Source of the DNA: Phellopilus nigrolimitatus
Taxonomy: Eukaryota > Basidiomycota > Agaricomycetes > Hymenochaetales > Hymenochaetaceae
Direction: 5' to 3'
DNA: 64,000 bases
NCBI GenBank assembly: GCA_021029095.1
Contig: JAJOHG010000038.1
Location: 124,001 to 188,000 of the forward strand
Made by a program: the position numbers and the translations under genes. The notes beneath the pieces were generated by a model. The model was not told the origin of the DNA and made no database searches. It saw only the letters and a program-made list of their open reading frames with translations. Below are positions 12,628-24,200 of the stretch, piece after piece; within the stretch, counting starts at the first letter, position 1; each line of letters begins with the position of its first letter.

Positions 12628-13387
12628 TTAACACAAAAGTTTCTCTATCCTTCTTTTTAAGGTGAACCAGTGCACGGAAGTACTTCTCCGTTCTCTGCCA
12701 CTTCGTATCATGCTCTTTTGTAATAACGTCTCCCATGAGTTAAATCATAGATCTCTTCGTTTGTTGTATATTTCTGTGGCTTAGCTCCCTTTGTATCACT
12801 CGCTCTTTCTCCTACTTGTTACCTAGACTAGAATAGATATACGTGCGGGCGCACAAGGGCTAAGTTGAACATGTATGTCCATAGAACATACGAAATACAT
12901 TTACTTTACACCACTATTACCTAATTGTTTATTATGTAATATAAGTAACCTTATCTTGCAATCGCGGACTCAACGGCACACACATTCGTATAACCCTGCT
13001 CTTCCGAAGGACACGCAATGTATGATTTTGGGCCAAACTGGGTGATTGCAGTTCGCAGATGGACCGTGCAATTGCACCTCTGCCCGATTGCTGCATCGAG
13101 CCCTTTTCAGTCAAACCTATCTTTATCGCCTTTGAGTCCGATATCTCTGTTCACATGGACTACTAACAGAGAATTGTTCTCCCGTGCACGCTCAAACCAA
13201 CCTTATCTCTTCCGCGTGCGCTGTCTGTCGCTCAGGGAAGAAATTATCTTGGAATAGGCAAGTTGCGTCGAAACCCTCTCGAATCTTTGTCAAGTGCTAT
13301 TGCGCTGGTTCAGACAACTGGAAGTTTGCTTTCAATCAGAGTCCAAAAGCACTAGAAATCAACTCGGGTGCATCGCGTCAAATCCGA
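12628..13387. other. intergenic, AT-rich
   Basis: 3' flank of MFS copy 2 and 5' flank of the GH127 gene. Nothing recognisable. Confidence 0.4.
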
Positions 13388-15981
13388 ATGCCACGGTCTT
13401 CCCAACGTTGCTCGAAGCCCGTTCGGTTTCAGGATGTCTCTATCTCGTCTGACTTCTGGGCTAGTCGTCTCCGAAAAGTGCGAGAAAGCTCATTGCCCGC
13501 AATGTATCAGCAGATGAAGGAGACTGGCCGATGGGATTGTCTAAAGCTGCAGTGGAAACCTGGAGACCCCAACAAGCCGTACGTCATTATTAACTTCAGG
13601 TCACCTTTCTAGATCTCAATCAAAGCATTGTTCTCGCGCCTGCAGACATCGGTTCTGGTATGTTCCGCTGGTCTTTGTTCATGTTTAAAGGTCTCTGCCA
13701 ATTAAGCTCATCTATCAAACTCCTGGCAGGGACTCGGATATCGCAAAATGGCTTGAAGCCGCTTGCTACATACTAACTCTAGATCAGGACGACGAAGAGT
13801 TGAGCCGTCTCGTAGAATCAGCAATCGACGACATTCGCGGTGCACAACAAGAAGACGGTTACATAAATAGTTATTATACGGTGAGTGAGGGAGTAACTGG
13901 CCCTGCCTCTGAACAGTTTCGCTACCGGAGTTTGCAATACTTGACTGTCTTTTGGGGCTAGGTTGTAGAGCCTGAAAGGAAATGGGCTGACATCGCGTAT
14001 GCCTATTTCTTTATTTCACGTTCACTTACTAAGTGATCTTTGTCTTTTTTTTTTCAAGATGGTCCCATGAACTTTATTGCGCTGGTCATCTTTTAGAAGC
14101 TGGGTTGGCGCATTATGCATATTCGGGTTCTTACAGGCTCCTCGGCCCTTTATTGAAATATATAAAATGCATCGACAGTGTTTTTGGACCAGACAAGGGA
14201 AAGAAAAGAGGGTCCGTGAATTCTTCACCTTCTTCACGTGTCTTTGTCTCATTACTGTCCTGGGAAATATTTGGCGCTAGATATCCTGGCCATGAAGAGA
14301 TTGAGATTGCTCTCACGCGCGCGTACGAGATTACCGATGACGATAGTCTACTGAAACTTGCGCACTATTTCATAACCGAGCGCGGAACGCACAGGCCTGA
14401 AGGGCACTATTATGACATCGAAGCCAAGGCCCGCGGAGAGCCACCCCGTCCAGGCCCTGGACATGGACCGCCCTACTCATATCACCAAGCGGATCGGACA
14501 ATACGCGAGATGGGGAGCGTCGAGGGGCACTCAGTCCGAGCGATGTCAGTATTTCCTCGATCTTGCTAACGACAATGGTTAGTGATGAACTGCATTCCAG
14601 GTACTGGCTGGCTGGTGCGGCCGGTGTGGCTAGACTGACGGATGACAACATTTTGAGAGAGGCAGTAGAGCGCCTCTGGGAGTCTACTACGCATCGCAAG
14701 ATGTATATCACTGTGAGCAATTCATTTGGGTCTCGCAACGTTTATGCTACTTGACCTTTTCAACTTGATTCTTGACCTATAGGGAGGTTTAGGCGCTATT
14801 CCAGACTGGGAGGGTTTCGGACCAGATTATTACCTGCCGAATGAGTCCGGTAAGGTTCCCCCCAGCCGTGCAAGTTTTTTCATACTCATAGTATCTCAGG
14901 ATACCTGGAGACGTGCGCGGCCATTGCTCTCGTTTTCTTCGCACATCAGATGATCCTGCTTGACCCGATGAATATGGAGTACGCGCACGTCTTGGAGTTG
15001 GCGTTGTACAATGCGGTGCTCGTAGGCGTTTCTCTCGATGGAAAGAGCTTCTTCTATGACAACCCGCTTGCGACGATCGACGGATACTCTTCGCGGAAGT
15101 TGTGGTTCGAGGTTGCTTGCTGTCCGGCCAATGTGAGTACCTCCAACCTGCTTTTCGCGAAAGCGATTTATCTATGGTGTTATTTTGACAGACCGCACGA
15201 TTGATTGGCTCGGTTGGAAATTACGTCTTCAGTATTCGTGACGACGATATGATCTTTGTGCATCTCTACATTTCGTCGACCACACAGTTGGTTCTCGCAT
15301 CTGGGAATAAGGTTATCGTGAGACAAAAGTCGAACGCCCCATGGCATGGAGGGGCTACATTCACTATTGAAAGTTATGATGACGTGGAAAATGTCTCTTT
15401 GTGCTTTAGGATACCTCGTGGGTGCGAAGGATTCAACGTGAGTCATCTTCAATGAATTTATCGCGGCTGTCATAAACTTCACTTCTATGTGGACATAGGT
15501 ATCATCATCGACAAATGTACTGTTATCCGTGAAACAAGACTCCCATCTTTTGGCGACGAACCTGAAATCAAGGGCACCAGTCACCGTAGTAGTATCCTTC
15601 AAGTTCAAGCCGCGAAGGTTATTTCCACACCCTCTCAATCTGGATAACAGACACAGCATCGCAATTGCGCGCGGACCGCTCATCTACTGTGCCGAAACAA
15701 CAGATAATTTGCTCATAGGCGACCTTCGCAATATACGCATACCAGATGACGCCGCATTTGCGGAAGAGGCGCTGGATGGTGACGGACTAATGCGGCTCGG
15801 ATTTAAACGAGACACCGGCATAGGTGCTGACTCGCGCGTGGTTATACTGAAAACTCTGGCGCAAATGGCGGAACGAACAGAAGCAGAAAGAGAGACATTG
15901 AAGGAGCTGACCCTCATTCCCTATTTTATGTGGGCGAATCGAGGCAAGTCAAACCTCAGAGTCTGGCTACCTCGTGCATGA
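13388..15981 (+). CDS. glycoside hydrolase family 127 (DUF1680), beta-L-arabinofuranosidase-type
   Basis: GH127 retaining glycosidase; characterised members release beta-L-arabinofuranose from arabino-oligosaccharides or hydroxyproline-linked arabinans. Start at 13388 (MPRSSQR) precedes FQDVSISSDFW, the family N-terminal motif. Further signatures are QQEDGYINSYY, HELYCAGHLLEA, the long (alpha/alpha)6 barrel core, YLETCAAIA and FEVACCPAN. In the Bifidobacterium HypBA1 enzyme a zinc ion is held by Glu and Cys of an E-x-C motif and by a Cys-Cys pair, one Cys being the nucleophile; here ETC and CCPAN supply all four. No signal peptide is visible, suggesting intracellular action. Exon 2 is a 12-nt microexon at 13646-13657, flanked by introns 13579-13645 and 13658-13729; it completes PHRFWDSD in frame. 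Next to the MFS pair, which could import its substrate. Confidence 0.88.
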
Positions 15982-16081
15982 AGTGTTTCGTCGATTTGTA
16001 AAGTCTAGCATGAATTCAAATTGACGTATATATATATAAAGTGAAGTTCATGTATTACTTATACTCGTGTAAATGAGCCGC

Positions 16082-17110
16082 TCATTCTTCCTCCATCTGA
16101 GTTGTCTCACTTCTTCGGTCAGCGTTTAGTCCGGGCAGTAAATGGTGGGCCATTCTGGCGAGGGAACGCGAGGTCGTCTTCAGTTCCCAAACATTTGGTG
16201 CTTCGGCAAATTCCAAACCCCAGAACATAAAATTGTGGCCAAATAGATCAATTGTCTGCAATTTTGTATAGCCAGCCTCCGCCCCGCACGTCACATATTC
16301 GTCCATTCCTTGAGTAATGTCGTCGAAAGCTACACCATGTCGACAAAAGTTATTGATCACGGCCTCCCAAGTACGAAACGTCTCAATGACCAGCGATATG
16401 TCTGGGCGCGAGAACATGACACCTGTGCGTCGGTAAAAGGCACGTACAATTTCCATCTTCTTCGTGATGCTGGCAGTGTTCCAAACAGCGAGCTGGATAG
16501 GCTGCTGCATGCTTGCGCCTAACGCTTCCCGAAAGCAGCGGAGAGTCATATAATCGTATCCAATGCGCGGCTCGAGTGGGATCGTCCACTTGTGCTCCAC
16601 GTCAAATAAAATTAACATAGATTCCTGTTGTGGCAGCACTGGATATGCCTCCATCTCTTCTTCAGTGATCGGGCGTTTGTAAACCCAGTCTTCCGGAAGT
16701 GAAAGATCCCAGTATAGACGCGGGACATGATCCCCAGGCCAAATTCCTAGGGCGGGGTGGATGGATGGTGCGTCTGTTTCATCAACTGATTTGCCAGTGT
16801 CTGCATTCGTCAGAAGAGTAGGGAGATGAACTGTCGTTTTCGTTAGTTTTCGCGCAGGGGGTTGCTTAGAGGAGAGCCACTCACAAACCCGACCAGCAGG
16901 TTGTCTCTCGGATTTCCCTCTGTCGCCCTCGATTCGCTTGCGCCGTGCTCGCTTTACGCCATGAGTCGTATCTGAACGGACTTGCGGTTCTAGGAGCCTC
17001 GATTTGGCAGATTTAGCACGAGTCTGCTTTCGTTCAGGCATTAAACAAGCAGCGACTCGAACTGAGGAGCTGTAAGACGATTCTAAAAGTGGCTTCGATG
17101 GAATGGGCAT
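16082..17110 (-). CDS. DUF6699-type basidiomycete protein (copy A)
   Basis: Unknown function. The N-terminal part is basic and low-complexity (RARRKR). The C-terminal globular part has the DUF6699 pattern: ALGIWPG, LYWDLSLP, a block of aliphatic strands and GHNFMFWGLEF followed by WELKTTSRS. A canonical intron (GTGAGT..CTAAC..CAG, 16831-16884, 54 nt) lies within the open frame; its length is a multiple of three, so the uninterrupted reading is probably not the mature protein. A TATAAAA sequence lies only about 5 bp upstream of the first ATG, so translation may start at the in-frame Met at 17041. The tail matches that of the second DUF6699 gene 3 kb away (DVMFWGMEF, RTTNRR). Confidence 0.75.
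   Translation of the reverse strand: MPIPSKPLLESSYSSSVRVAACLMPERKQTRAKSAKSRLLEPQVRSDTTHGVKRARRKRIEGDRGKSERQPAGRVCEWLSSKQPPARKLTKTTVHLPTLLTNADTGKSVDETDAPSIHPALGIWPGDHVPRLYWDLSLPEDWVYKRPITEEEMEAYPVLPQQESMLILFDVEHKWTIPLEPRIGYDYMTLRCFREALGASMQQPIQLAVWNTASITKKMEIVRAFYRRTGVMFSRPDISLVIETFRTWEAVINNFCRHGVAFDDITQGMDEYVTCGAEAGYTKLQTIDLFGHNFMFWGLEFAEAPNVWELKTTSRSLARMAHHLLPGLNADRRSETTQMEEE
16831..16884 (-). other. in-frame 54-nt intron in DUF6699 copy A
   Basis: The minus strand starts GTGAGTGG, contains a CTAAC branch-like motif and ends ACAG. Removal joins GRV to FHLPTLL. Because 54 is divisible by three and no stop occurs in it, simple ORF calling would miss it. Confidence 0.7.
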
Positions 17111-18269
17111 CGAATTTTATACTCGCCCGAATATTGTCGTCGTAGAAAGAGCCAGCCACGCTGGCCATTGTGCAGTAAGCCACATATCAGCCACAGCCAC
17201 GTGGCTCGGATCAGAAATTTCGAAGGCATTGTCGGAAGATACAATACTCTCGGCCCATATCGAGACATCAATAAGTTCAGAATTGATTTACGTACAAGTG
17301 GCAACGCCTGCCGCACACTTTGTAATCTGACAAATGATTGGCACTTGCCAAGTTAAAAAATTCCGGAGGCAAAGGTTTACGGATCGCTAACTCGACACAA
17401 TCCAGTCACTCCATACTGACTTTTCTTCAACAAAAAATCAAGGAAAGTATGTTAGATGCAATGTAAATGTATGCTGCTATATGGACTTATAGTATATACT
17501 CTGTAATTGATATTTACACTTCCTTCTTTGGATTCTTTCGGTTGTCACGTGACAGCAGCGCGCGCAGAAATGGCCCAGCATACATGCAAACGCAGCAGAA
17601 CGCGTTTCTGAGCTCAATTCTCCTCCGTTAGAATAGGTTTAGCTGTTAAATGCTCGTTTGATATGAGGCTAGGAAGTCTACAAGCTCGAATTTTTAATGT
17701 TTCCCTTAGAGTGTCAGAACAACCATGTAAGACCACTGTTCTGGCACTTCAAGGGCGAACAAAAAATCAGGCTTGTAGACCTCCCAGCCCCATATCACAG
17801 GAGCATTTTGTAGCCTAAACTTTGCAGAACAGAGAAGTATCAAGCTCAAAAGAGTTTTCTGTAACTTGTCTTTCACTCAGTGAGCCGCAAAATTTCGGTT
17901 TTTGGTAGATGTGTAAACAACTACAAATGCTCATTCTTTTGGCTCCCTTCAATACAAATCCGCGAAATCTTGCCAACATGGAAGAAAAGACGAGGGGCGA
18001 GGTCGCCAGAAGTCGTGTACAGTGGATTCCGTTTGTCCCGTTGGCGGTGGTGGGCCGTGGGCAAACGCGATAGCAGTTACAGACAGTCAGCCTATATGTT
18101 AGTTGCTTACTAATCTACCCGATTTGTCCGTTACCCCGAAACAGTTTTTGAGGGTTCGCACAAATTCCAACAAAAGGTTTGCCTTCGTGATGTTCGCCTT
18201 ATTTTCAAATCCGGCTCTTGTCGATCGCTCGTGCAGTTCGAGAAGACGCGCAAAACCACAACGTCAGCT
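17111..18269. other. intergenic region
   Basis: No supported gene. It contains the upstream region of DUF6699 copy A. A repeated motif (CTAGGAAGTCTACAAGC at about 17669 and its imperfect inverse at 17770-17790, AGGCTTGTAGACCTCCCAGCC) forms a possible hairpin about 130 bp long. Confidence 0.35.
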
Positions 18270-19370
18270 ACTCCCGACTCTTGTATTGAGCACTGTTTTC
18301 GTCGCCAAGAAGCTTTTAATCATGTGTCCCTCTGTCTACTTGTCCTCTAACAATTTCCACGATTTTCCCTTGCCGAAAGAGGCAGTAAAATGCGGGAAAT
18401 CTCTGGTGCCTCTTTCAGATATCCCGGTCCCTTCACGGGTACGAAAATTGGACTATGAAATGGTTGCAAAGTATGGACCTTTGACTTGGAAATCGGAAGA
18501 GCTCGCCATGCGACTCGTTTACAACCATACCAACGTACCTGACTCTTGCTTGCTTTCCTACTTGTCGGAGACTATGAAATACCAGCACTGCGGATACATC
18601 GTGATGGAGAAAGTCTCGGGAACCCCATTGGCTAACGTTATTTCCGAGCTCAGTGACGAGGCCTGCGACTATATCACCAAACAATTGGCAGCCTACTTAC
18701 TCGAGCTGAAAATTAGACACAAGGGAATGGGGAAACGTAGGAAGAAAAGGCCACTTTCATCGAGGTCATTTTGTTCTTGAACTTCGAGCTTGTTGTGTAA
18801 ATACGGTCAAGGATTTGTTGGGACTACTTTGTCAAGCAAGGTGCACGGAGATCGAACGACAGAAGGCTCGATGATTGTCTCAAAACCATCGATCAGGAGT
18901 CGTCCTTCGATGTTCGCACACGGCGACCTCAATCCTGAAAACATTATGGTCGACCTGCGAGCAGCAAAATCACATGGCTGATTGATTGGAAGCTCGCAGG
19001 ATGGCTTCTGGAATCTCTGGGTCGCTGGACGCTGGGGGTTTCTTTGCACGAAGGGTCCCAGAGAAAAATGGAGAAGTATTTATTTTAAACTAATGGGACA
19101 CGACGATGAAGCAGCGGAGAGTTTCGGTATTCTTCAAGACAGAAAAAAAGACGAGACAGACTCCTCGGGCATGCAAAACTCCATTCATCGCTAAGTACAT
19201 TCTGTTTATCCCTTCTTAAATTAAGAGAGTAATTCTCAGTAATATTTCCCCTCGTTTTTTCAGCTGCCCGTGCTGTGATTAAACGTCCGTGGCGAACGCG
19301 AGGCCTACACGTCTTCAGGAGCTCAGTAATTGTTTCTCCTGATATTGTGAGTTGTTGATACATGATACAT
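18270..19370 (+). pseudogene. decayed copy of APH-like phosphotransferase gene
   Basis: Degenerate relative of the intact gene at 53280-54185. From the ATG at 18321 the frame is collinear with the intact protein for about 140 residues (KEAVKCGKSLVP, FGPLTWKSE as YGPLTWKSE, CGYIVMEKVSGTPLA) and then breaks near 18710. The phosphotransfer motif HGDLNPENIM is still readable near 18920. The metal-binding stretch DWELAG has become DWKLAG in yet another frame, and several stops follow. Non-coding homology continues upstream by about 50 bp and downstream to about 19370 (GTAATTCTC, AACGCGAGGCCT, CTCCTGATAT blocks), which shows a DNA-level duplication rather than a processed copy. It lies in the opposite orientation to the intact gene, about 34 kb away. 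Confidence 0.85.
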
Positions 19371-19903
19371 ACTCTTGACAACTTAGGATTAAATTTACCG
19401 CCTCTGTAGAAGTGAACCTGGTGTGTCCATTCAGCTACTACGCGCCCCCTTCTCCCAAAAAAAAAGGAAAGAAATTGAAATCCGCGATCGTTCAAGTCTA
19501 GAATCAGTAGTCGGTTTTTATGAAGGTTGTTTGAGCTCGACTGTTGTTCGATCCCGACTGCCAACCGGTCATGTATTCGTCCTAAGTTCCTGCAACTTTA
19601 ATCGAGGGCTGCTTTGGCATATCTCAAGTACTCGAAAAAAAAAAGATTACAAGAAAACTTCATCTCGAAGTCTCGGGATGTAGTAAGCTGCAGTAACATA
19701 CTCGAGTAATTGAGAGCTGAAAACATTGAAAAAATTATTATAATTAGCTTGGCACAGGAATGATAACGTTTACCAGTAAAAACATAATACAGTAAAGAGG
19801 TAGAGGAAAAACAGGAGGACATATCTATATAGTGTTGGCAACAGACAGAAGTATGAACAGTAGTCAATCATATGGGACAAAGAAATATAAACAATATCTT
19901 ATA
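19371..19903. other. intergenic region
   Basis: AT-rich DNA with short A-runs (19459 and 19637). No coding signal. Confidence 0.4.
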
Positions 19904-21295
19904 CTAGTACCATCTCCGATTGGTAGTCCTTAACACCCATTCATCCGGCCCCTTGTGAAATTCCATTCCCCAGAACATTACATCGTCACAAAGGAGATCG
20001 GATACAAGTAAATTTGTATAGCCCGGAGGGGCGCCCTCCACCACTGCCTCCTCCATCAGCTGGCCCATCGTCTTCGGCCGCCTGTGCGGCGGAACGGTTT
20101 GCAGATTCTTCCCTGTACGGTTGAACATCGTGCGCAGAATCGCTTTCTTCTTCTCCTCGCCTGCGCGTGTCCAGAATGCGTGCGGAACGCGTCCTGGCGC
20201 GCGCATGAGTGCGGTGATGTCTTGTAAGAGGCCCTGGAGCGTGATGTTCCTCTCGCCAGGACGCGCAGAAATGTCGAACGCCCAGCCGAGTTTGTAATTG
20301 AGCACAAGTCGCATGCGGGCGAGCGGCGGCGTGAAAGGTGACGCGGCGAGCTCGTCCGCGTCCAGCTCACGTTTCGTGTAGCGAGGGCGGACAGACGAGG
20401 AGAGGTCCCAGACAAGCGACGGATTCGGCTGATCAGGCCACCAGCCGAGCGCATTGTGAACTAGAGGGTCGGTGGGGAATTCATCCGACGTGGACGACTG
20501 CGCTGCTAATTCAGAGGTATGAGAAACGTCTCTTCAATGAATTCGGAAACATAGTTCAAACATACCAGGTACATAATCGCGCGCATTCCAGTGGCGACGG
20601 CCATGGCTTTCGGGAGCCCTCGCTGGAACTACAGGCGCGTAGATAGCCCGGTTCTCCCCGACTCCGGGGTACATCGCCTGCGTGAAGGGGTACGATGATG
20701 GGCCCACTGGTCTACTCGGAGGCGCTCTAGCTGGTGGTATATTCGGCTCCGTAGTGGGTTGCGATAGATAGTTACTCGAGCGCGGCCATTCGCTAGACAC
20801 TGTAGACGATTGGGGCTGCGCATAAGCTGAAGATTGTCTACTCTCCGACGCACGAGGTTGGTGGCTTCCATGTCCAGCTCTGCGACTATCCCCAGCAGCA
20901 TACGGAGAGGGCCTTTGAGATGCAAGTGAGGAAGATGCGTACTTGTCCCAATTCCTTCTAAGCGACTCGATATCCAACATACGCCCGTCCTTCCCGACGT
21001 ACGAATTCGTGCCCGGAATAAGAGGTGGCCTTGGCATCTTATTCTGCGAGGGATGAGAGTAGGATATCGGAGAATGGGAATGGGAAATTATTCGTGTCTT
21101 TGAAGGGCTCGAAAGATGAGACGGTTTGTATCTGGCAACAAAGGACGGAGAGGCGGAGTTGGTCCTCAAAGCAACAGGTGATGTAGAACGAGATCGCGAT
21201 GTGGGTTGACTTCCTGTAGCTCTAGGGTACGGAATAAAAGGAGAAGTCGTCCGTTGGAAAGGAAACACTGTGCCCGATGGCTCGTAGAATTGCAT
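19904..21295 (-). CDS. DUF6699-type basidiomycete protein (copy B)
   Basis: Two exons separated by an intron at 20506-20565 (GTATGT..TTAG). Exon 1 encodes about 240 residues of Ser/Pro/Arg-rich, probably disordered sequence with few hydrophobic blocks. Exon 2 encodes the globular DUF6699 domain: ALGWWPDQPNP, LVWDLSS, RMRLVLNYKLGWAFDIS, then VMFWGMEFHKGPDEWVLR. It aligns with copy A in motif order (GIWPG/GWWPD, WDLS, FMFWG/VMFWG). Function unknown; the long disordered N-terminus hints at a scaffolding or DNA/RNA-associated role, but this is only inference. A TATAAAAG sequence sits about 25 bp upstream of the ATG, suggesting a very short 5' leader or a later start. Confidence 0.75.
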
Positions 21296-24200
21296 TACAG
21301 AAGTGAGATCGGATTTCTTTTATAGGTGCTCTTGTCCTCCCCGAGCGCTAATCACACTTGTGACAGAAAAAGAGAAGCCTAAGAACGCAAGAAGGCGAAA
21401 AGATACCTGCTTAAGCGATGGCACAAGGCGAACGAGTTGGTACAAGCTTTTCGAAGGATTGTGCCTTCAGGACCCGATCAGGAACGTATCGTCGGCAGCA
21501 GGCGGGCGGCGAAGTCGCTAAAGATCTAAAATTCGTCTGGACAGCTTCCGATGTCTTAACGGACACTGACGAACAGAGATCTCGACGGGCGGACCGAGTA
21601 GGAAGGACGAAGGGGAGAAGAGCGTTGAAGAGTGCTGCGAAATAGTCGGGGTTTTTGTACGTCTGCGCAGGGTATGAGTCGTTATGGAGCTGCGATTATA
21701 TTAGGAATTTACTCGCCTCCACCTTTATCAATTAACCGACTCCTAAAGTAACTCTCCTGCTGCTGCTGAATTCTGCGCGAAAACCTTTAGATGGCGTCGA
21801 GCTCGAGTGGGTGTAAAGTCGGAAGTCGCCTGAGGCAGTGCATCAAGGTTGCGTATGAACGTTGTTCGATCTCGCTAGATGAAAGGTCGCAGTTCAAAGC
21901 GCGAAGCCTCTCTGGATTTCTGTAGCTTCGTCTAGCCTTGTTGGAATGTGTCAAGTCGTCTGACCAGGCGAAGTACCAGGTGCGGTCGACGGTGATGGGC
22001 GAAATGAACGTGGCGACTTCGGCTCTCCACCCGACGCCTCATGTTGACGGAATCAAATGGCAATCAAGCGCGAGGAAATAAATCACAGCAAAGCGTAGGA
22101 AAGCCCAAGTGCAGGGAAACTCGAACACAGGAAAGCCCGGTAGATTGTTGTTGGCACCGTCAGTTTACCAGTGCGACCGGAAGCCATGTAATTGCAGTAT
22201 GTACATACGAGTATTCTCATTGGCATTTACATGTATATTCGTGAGAAATTCGATTTTGCCGGCGAAGTGCTTGCGAAACTGTATATACTCTCGCTCTTGC
22301 AACCGCCAACATCCGGTTTTCTTCCATACTCTTGTCTTGTTCATATTAGCCTTCCTCGCATTTCTACTGTACTTGACGCATTGAAGGTTCGACTTTCTCA
22401 GGAAAGATACGTTGATAACCTAGTGCGGCGCACTCCAGTGCAATGCAACTGTTCGGGATGCTGAGCCGTGGTCATTGACCCCTGTGCACAGTGAGTTTCT
22501 ACCATTCCATTCTTTAACCTTTTTTTCTTTCTTTTCTAAATCGATTTCTGTCTTCGAGATAGTCGAGAAATGAAGGGGAAGAGGTGGCGCAACTGTCGGA
22601 CATTGCTTTTTGAGACCCCTATCACACTTTGCCTCCGGCGGATGGTCACGGCTTCGTTTTCTGGTCAGACATGTGAAACCGAACGTTGGAGCTACTTGAT
22701 AGCAATCGTAAATCGTCCTCCGGAGCTCGTCGAGGCTTGTCGATGTGCGTTCATTCACGATTCCATAAATGTCGCGTTCATTTCCTTTCTAGTTCATCGC
22801 ATGGCTGCAAACGCGATCTGCGATCCGCAAGGACGCAAACCCTGTAGACTTCCTTCGTCGTGAAGGCACATGGATACCACGATGATATTCAATGTTTCAA
22901 AGACGAGCTGCCTATGGTCGAGACAAGTGGGGTGCATAGGTATCACTTTGTCGTTCAGTGTTAGGCACTGCTCGTCACGGTGTTATTGATTTCTGACCTG
23001 ACTAGAAAGACACTTCCCTACGCCGTTAACCATTTGTTTCGCTCAGCTTGGAGAAACTCATTCGGCGTAGTTCATCCTATCCGTAGCGGCATCACCTTCC
23101 ATACATTTTCCGTTCGAAGTTCTTTGCGTTGCGGCTCCTACTGGTTCACTCAATTGCTGCCCTTGCTTATGCACATCACACGCAGCCTCTCCTCTTGCTA
23201 TTGCAATTTCCCAATTCATCAACATTCCAGCACAGACTCTAGAATGCTGCGCCGGTGTTCGCCTCACCGGATTCCCCGGATCACCCTGCGCACCATCAAG
23301 GCGTTTAATTTCGTCTATATTTCTGTTCTGTCAGCATGATCTATGAAGCAGCTAGAATCCGATTCATGCTCCGTTCTCTCATGAGATCAGGATATTCTCA
23401 ATACCGCAATTTCCGAGGCGCTTTTTCGTTTCAACGGATGGAGCTAAATATTTAATTGGCTTGCAGGCGAGCTACTTGCATATGTTACTCGGCGATGCTA
23501 ATTCACAGATGATCTTATTTTCCAGGACCCATATCTCATATAATCATTAGGGGTTTTGATGGGAAACTGGTGATTGCGAGCTGCGAATTTCGTAGGCCAG
23601 GATTAAGACGACGAACGTTTGACTGGTGAGAGCATTATCGTGATAAGGCCATTGTTATCAAGCAATCTGTCCTTTATATTTGCTGAATATGCATTGGGTG
23701 TGCTAATGGTATCCCGACTGCTCCCGCGATGAAATTGTGAATACACATCAGTTTTCGGCGGAGCTTCAGTGCTTTCAAGAATCAACTGAAGAAGTACGTC
23801 GGATACGGTGAAGAGGCAAAGGATAATGCACTTTCGAAAATCCATTACAGTGAAATGAGGTGGGGTTCGGTTCACGCAGTCATCCTTATGGAGTGTTGAT
23901 TCAGAAGGCGGTCGAGACTGGTAATACTATGTCAGCCGGTGATTCAATTCGCTGGTTCATTCAGCGCATGGCCAATAATCCTTGGAGTGAATGTAAGGCC
24001 CGGATCTTTCAATACCACTTAATGGCACATTCGACACATTGAATCGTTTTTTCCTTGTGCTGTCTTCCATTATCCCCGACTATAATTCTCATGGAGGAGC
24101 ATATGCTTTTGTGCATTTTGCACCTTGTAGCACCCAGGAGCTTCGGCTCTTATGAGACGAACTTAGCTCAAGGTTCTAAAATCCGAACGCGGCGCTCACA

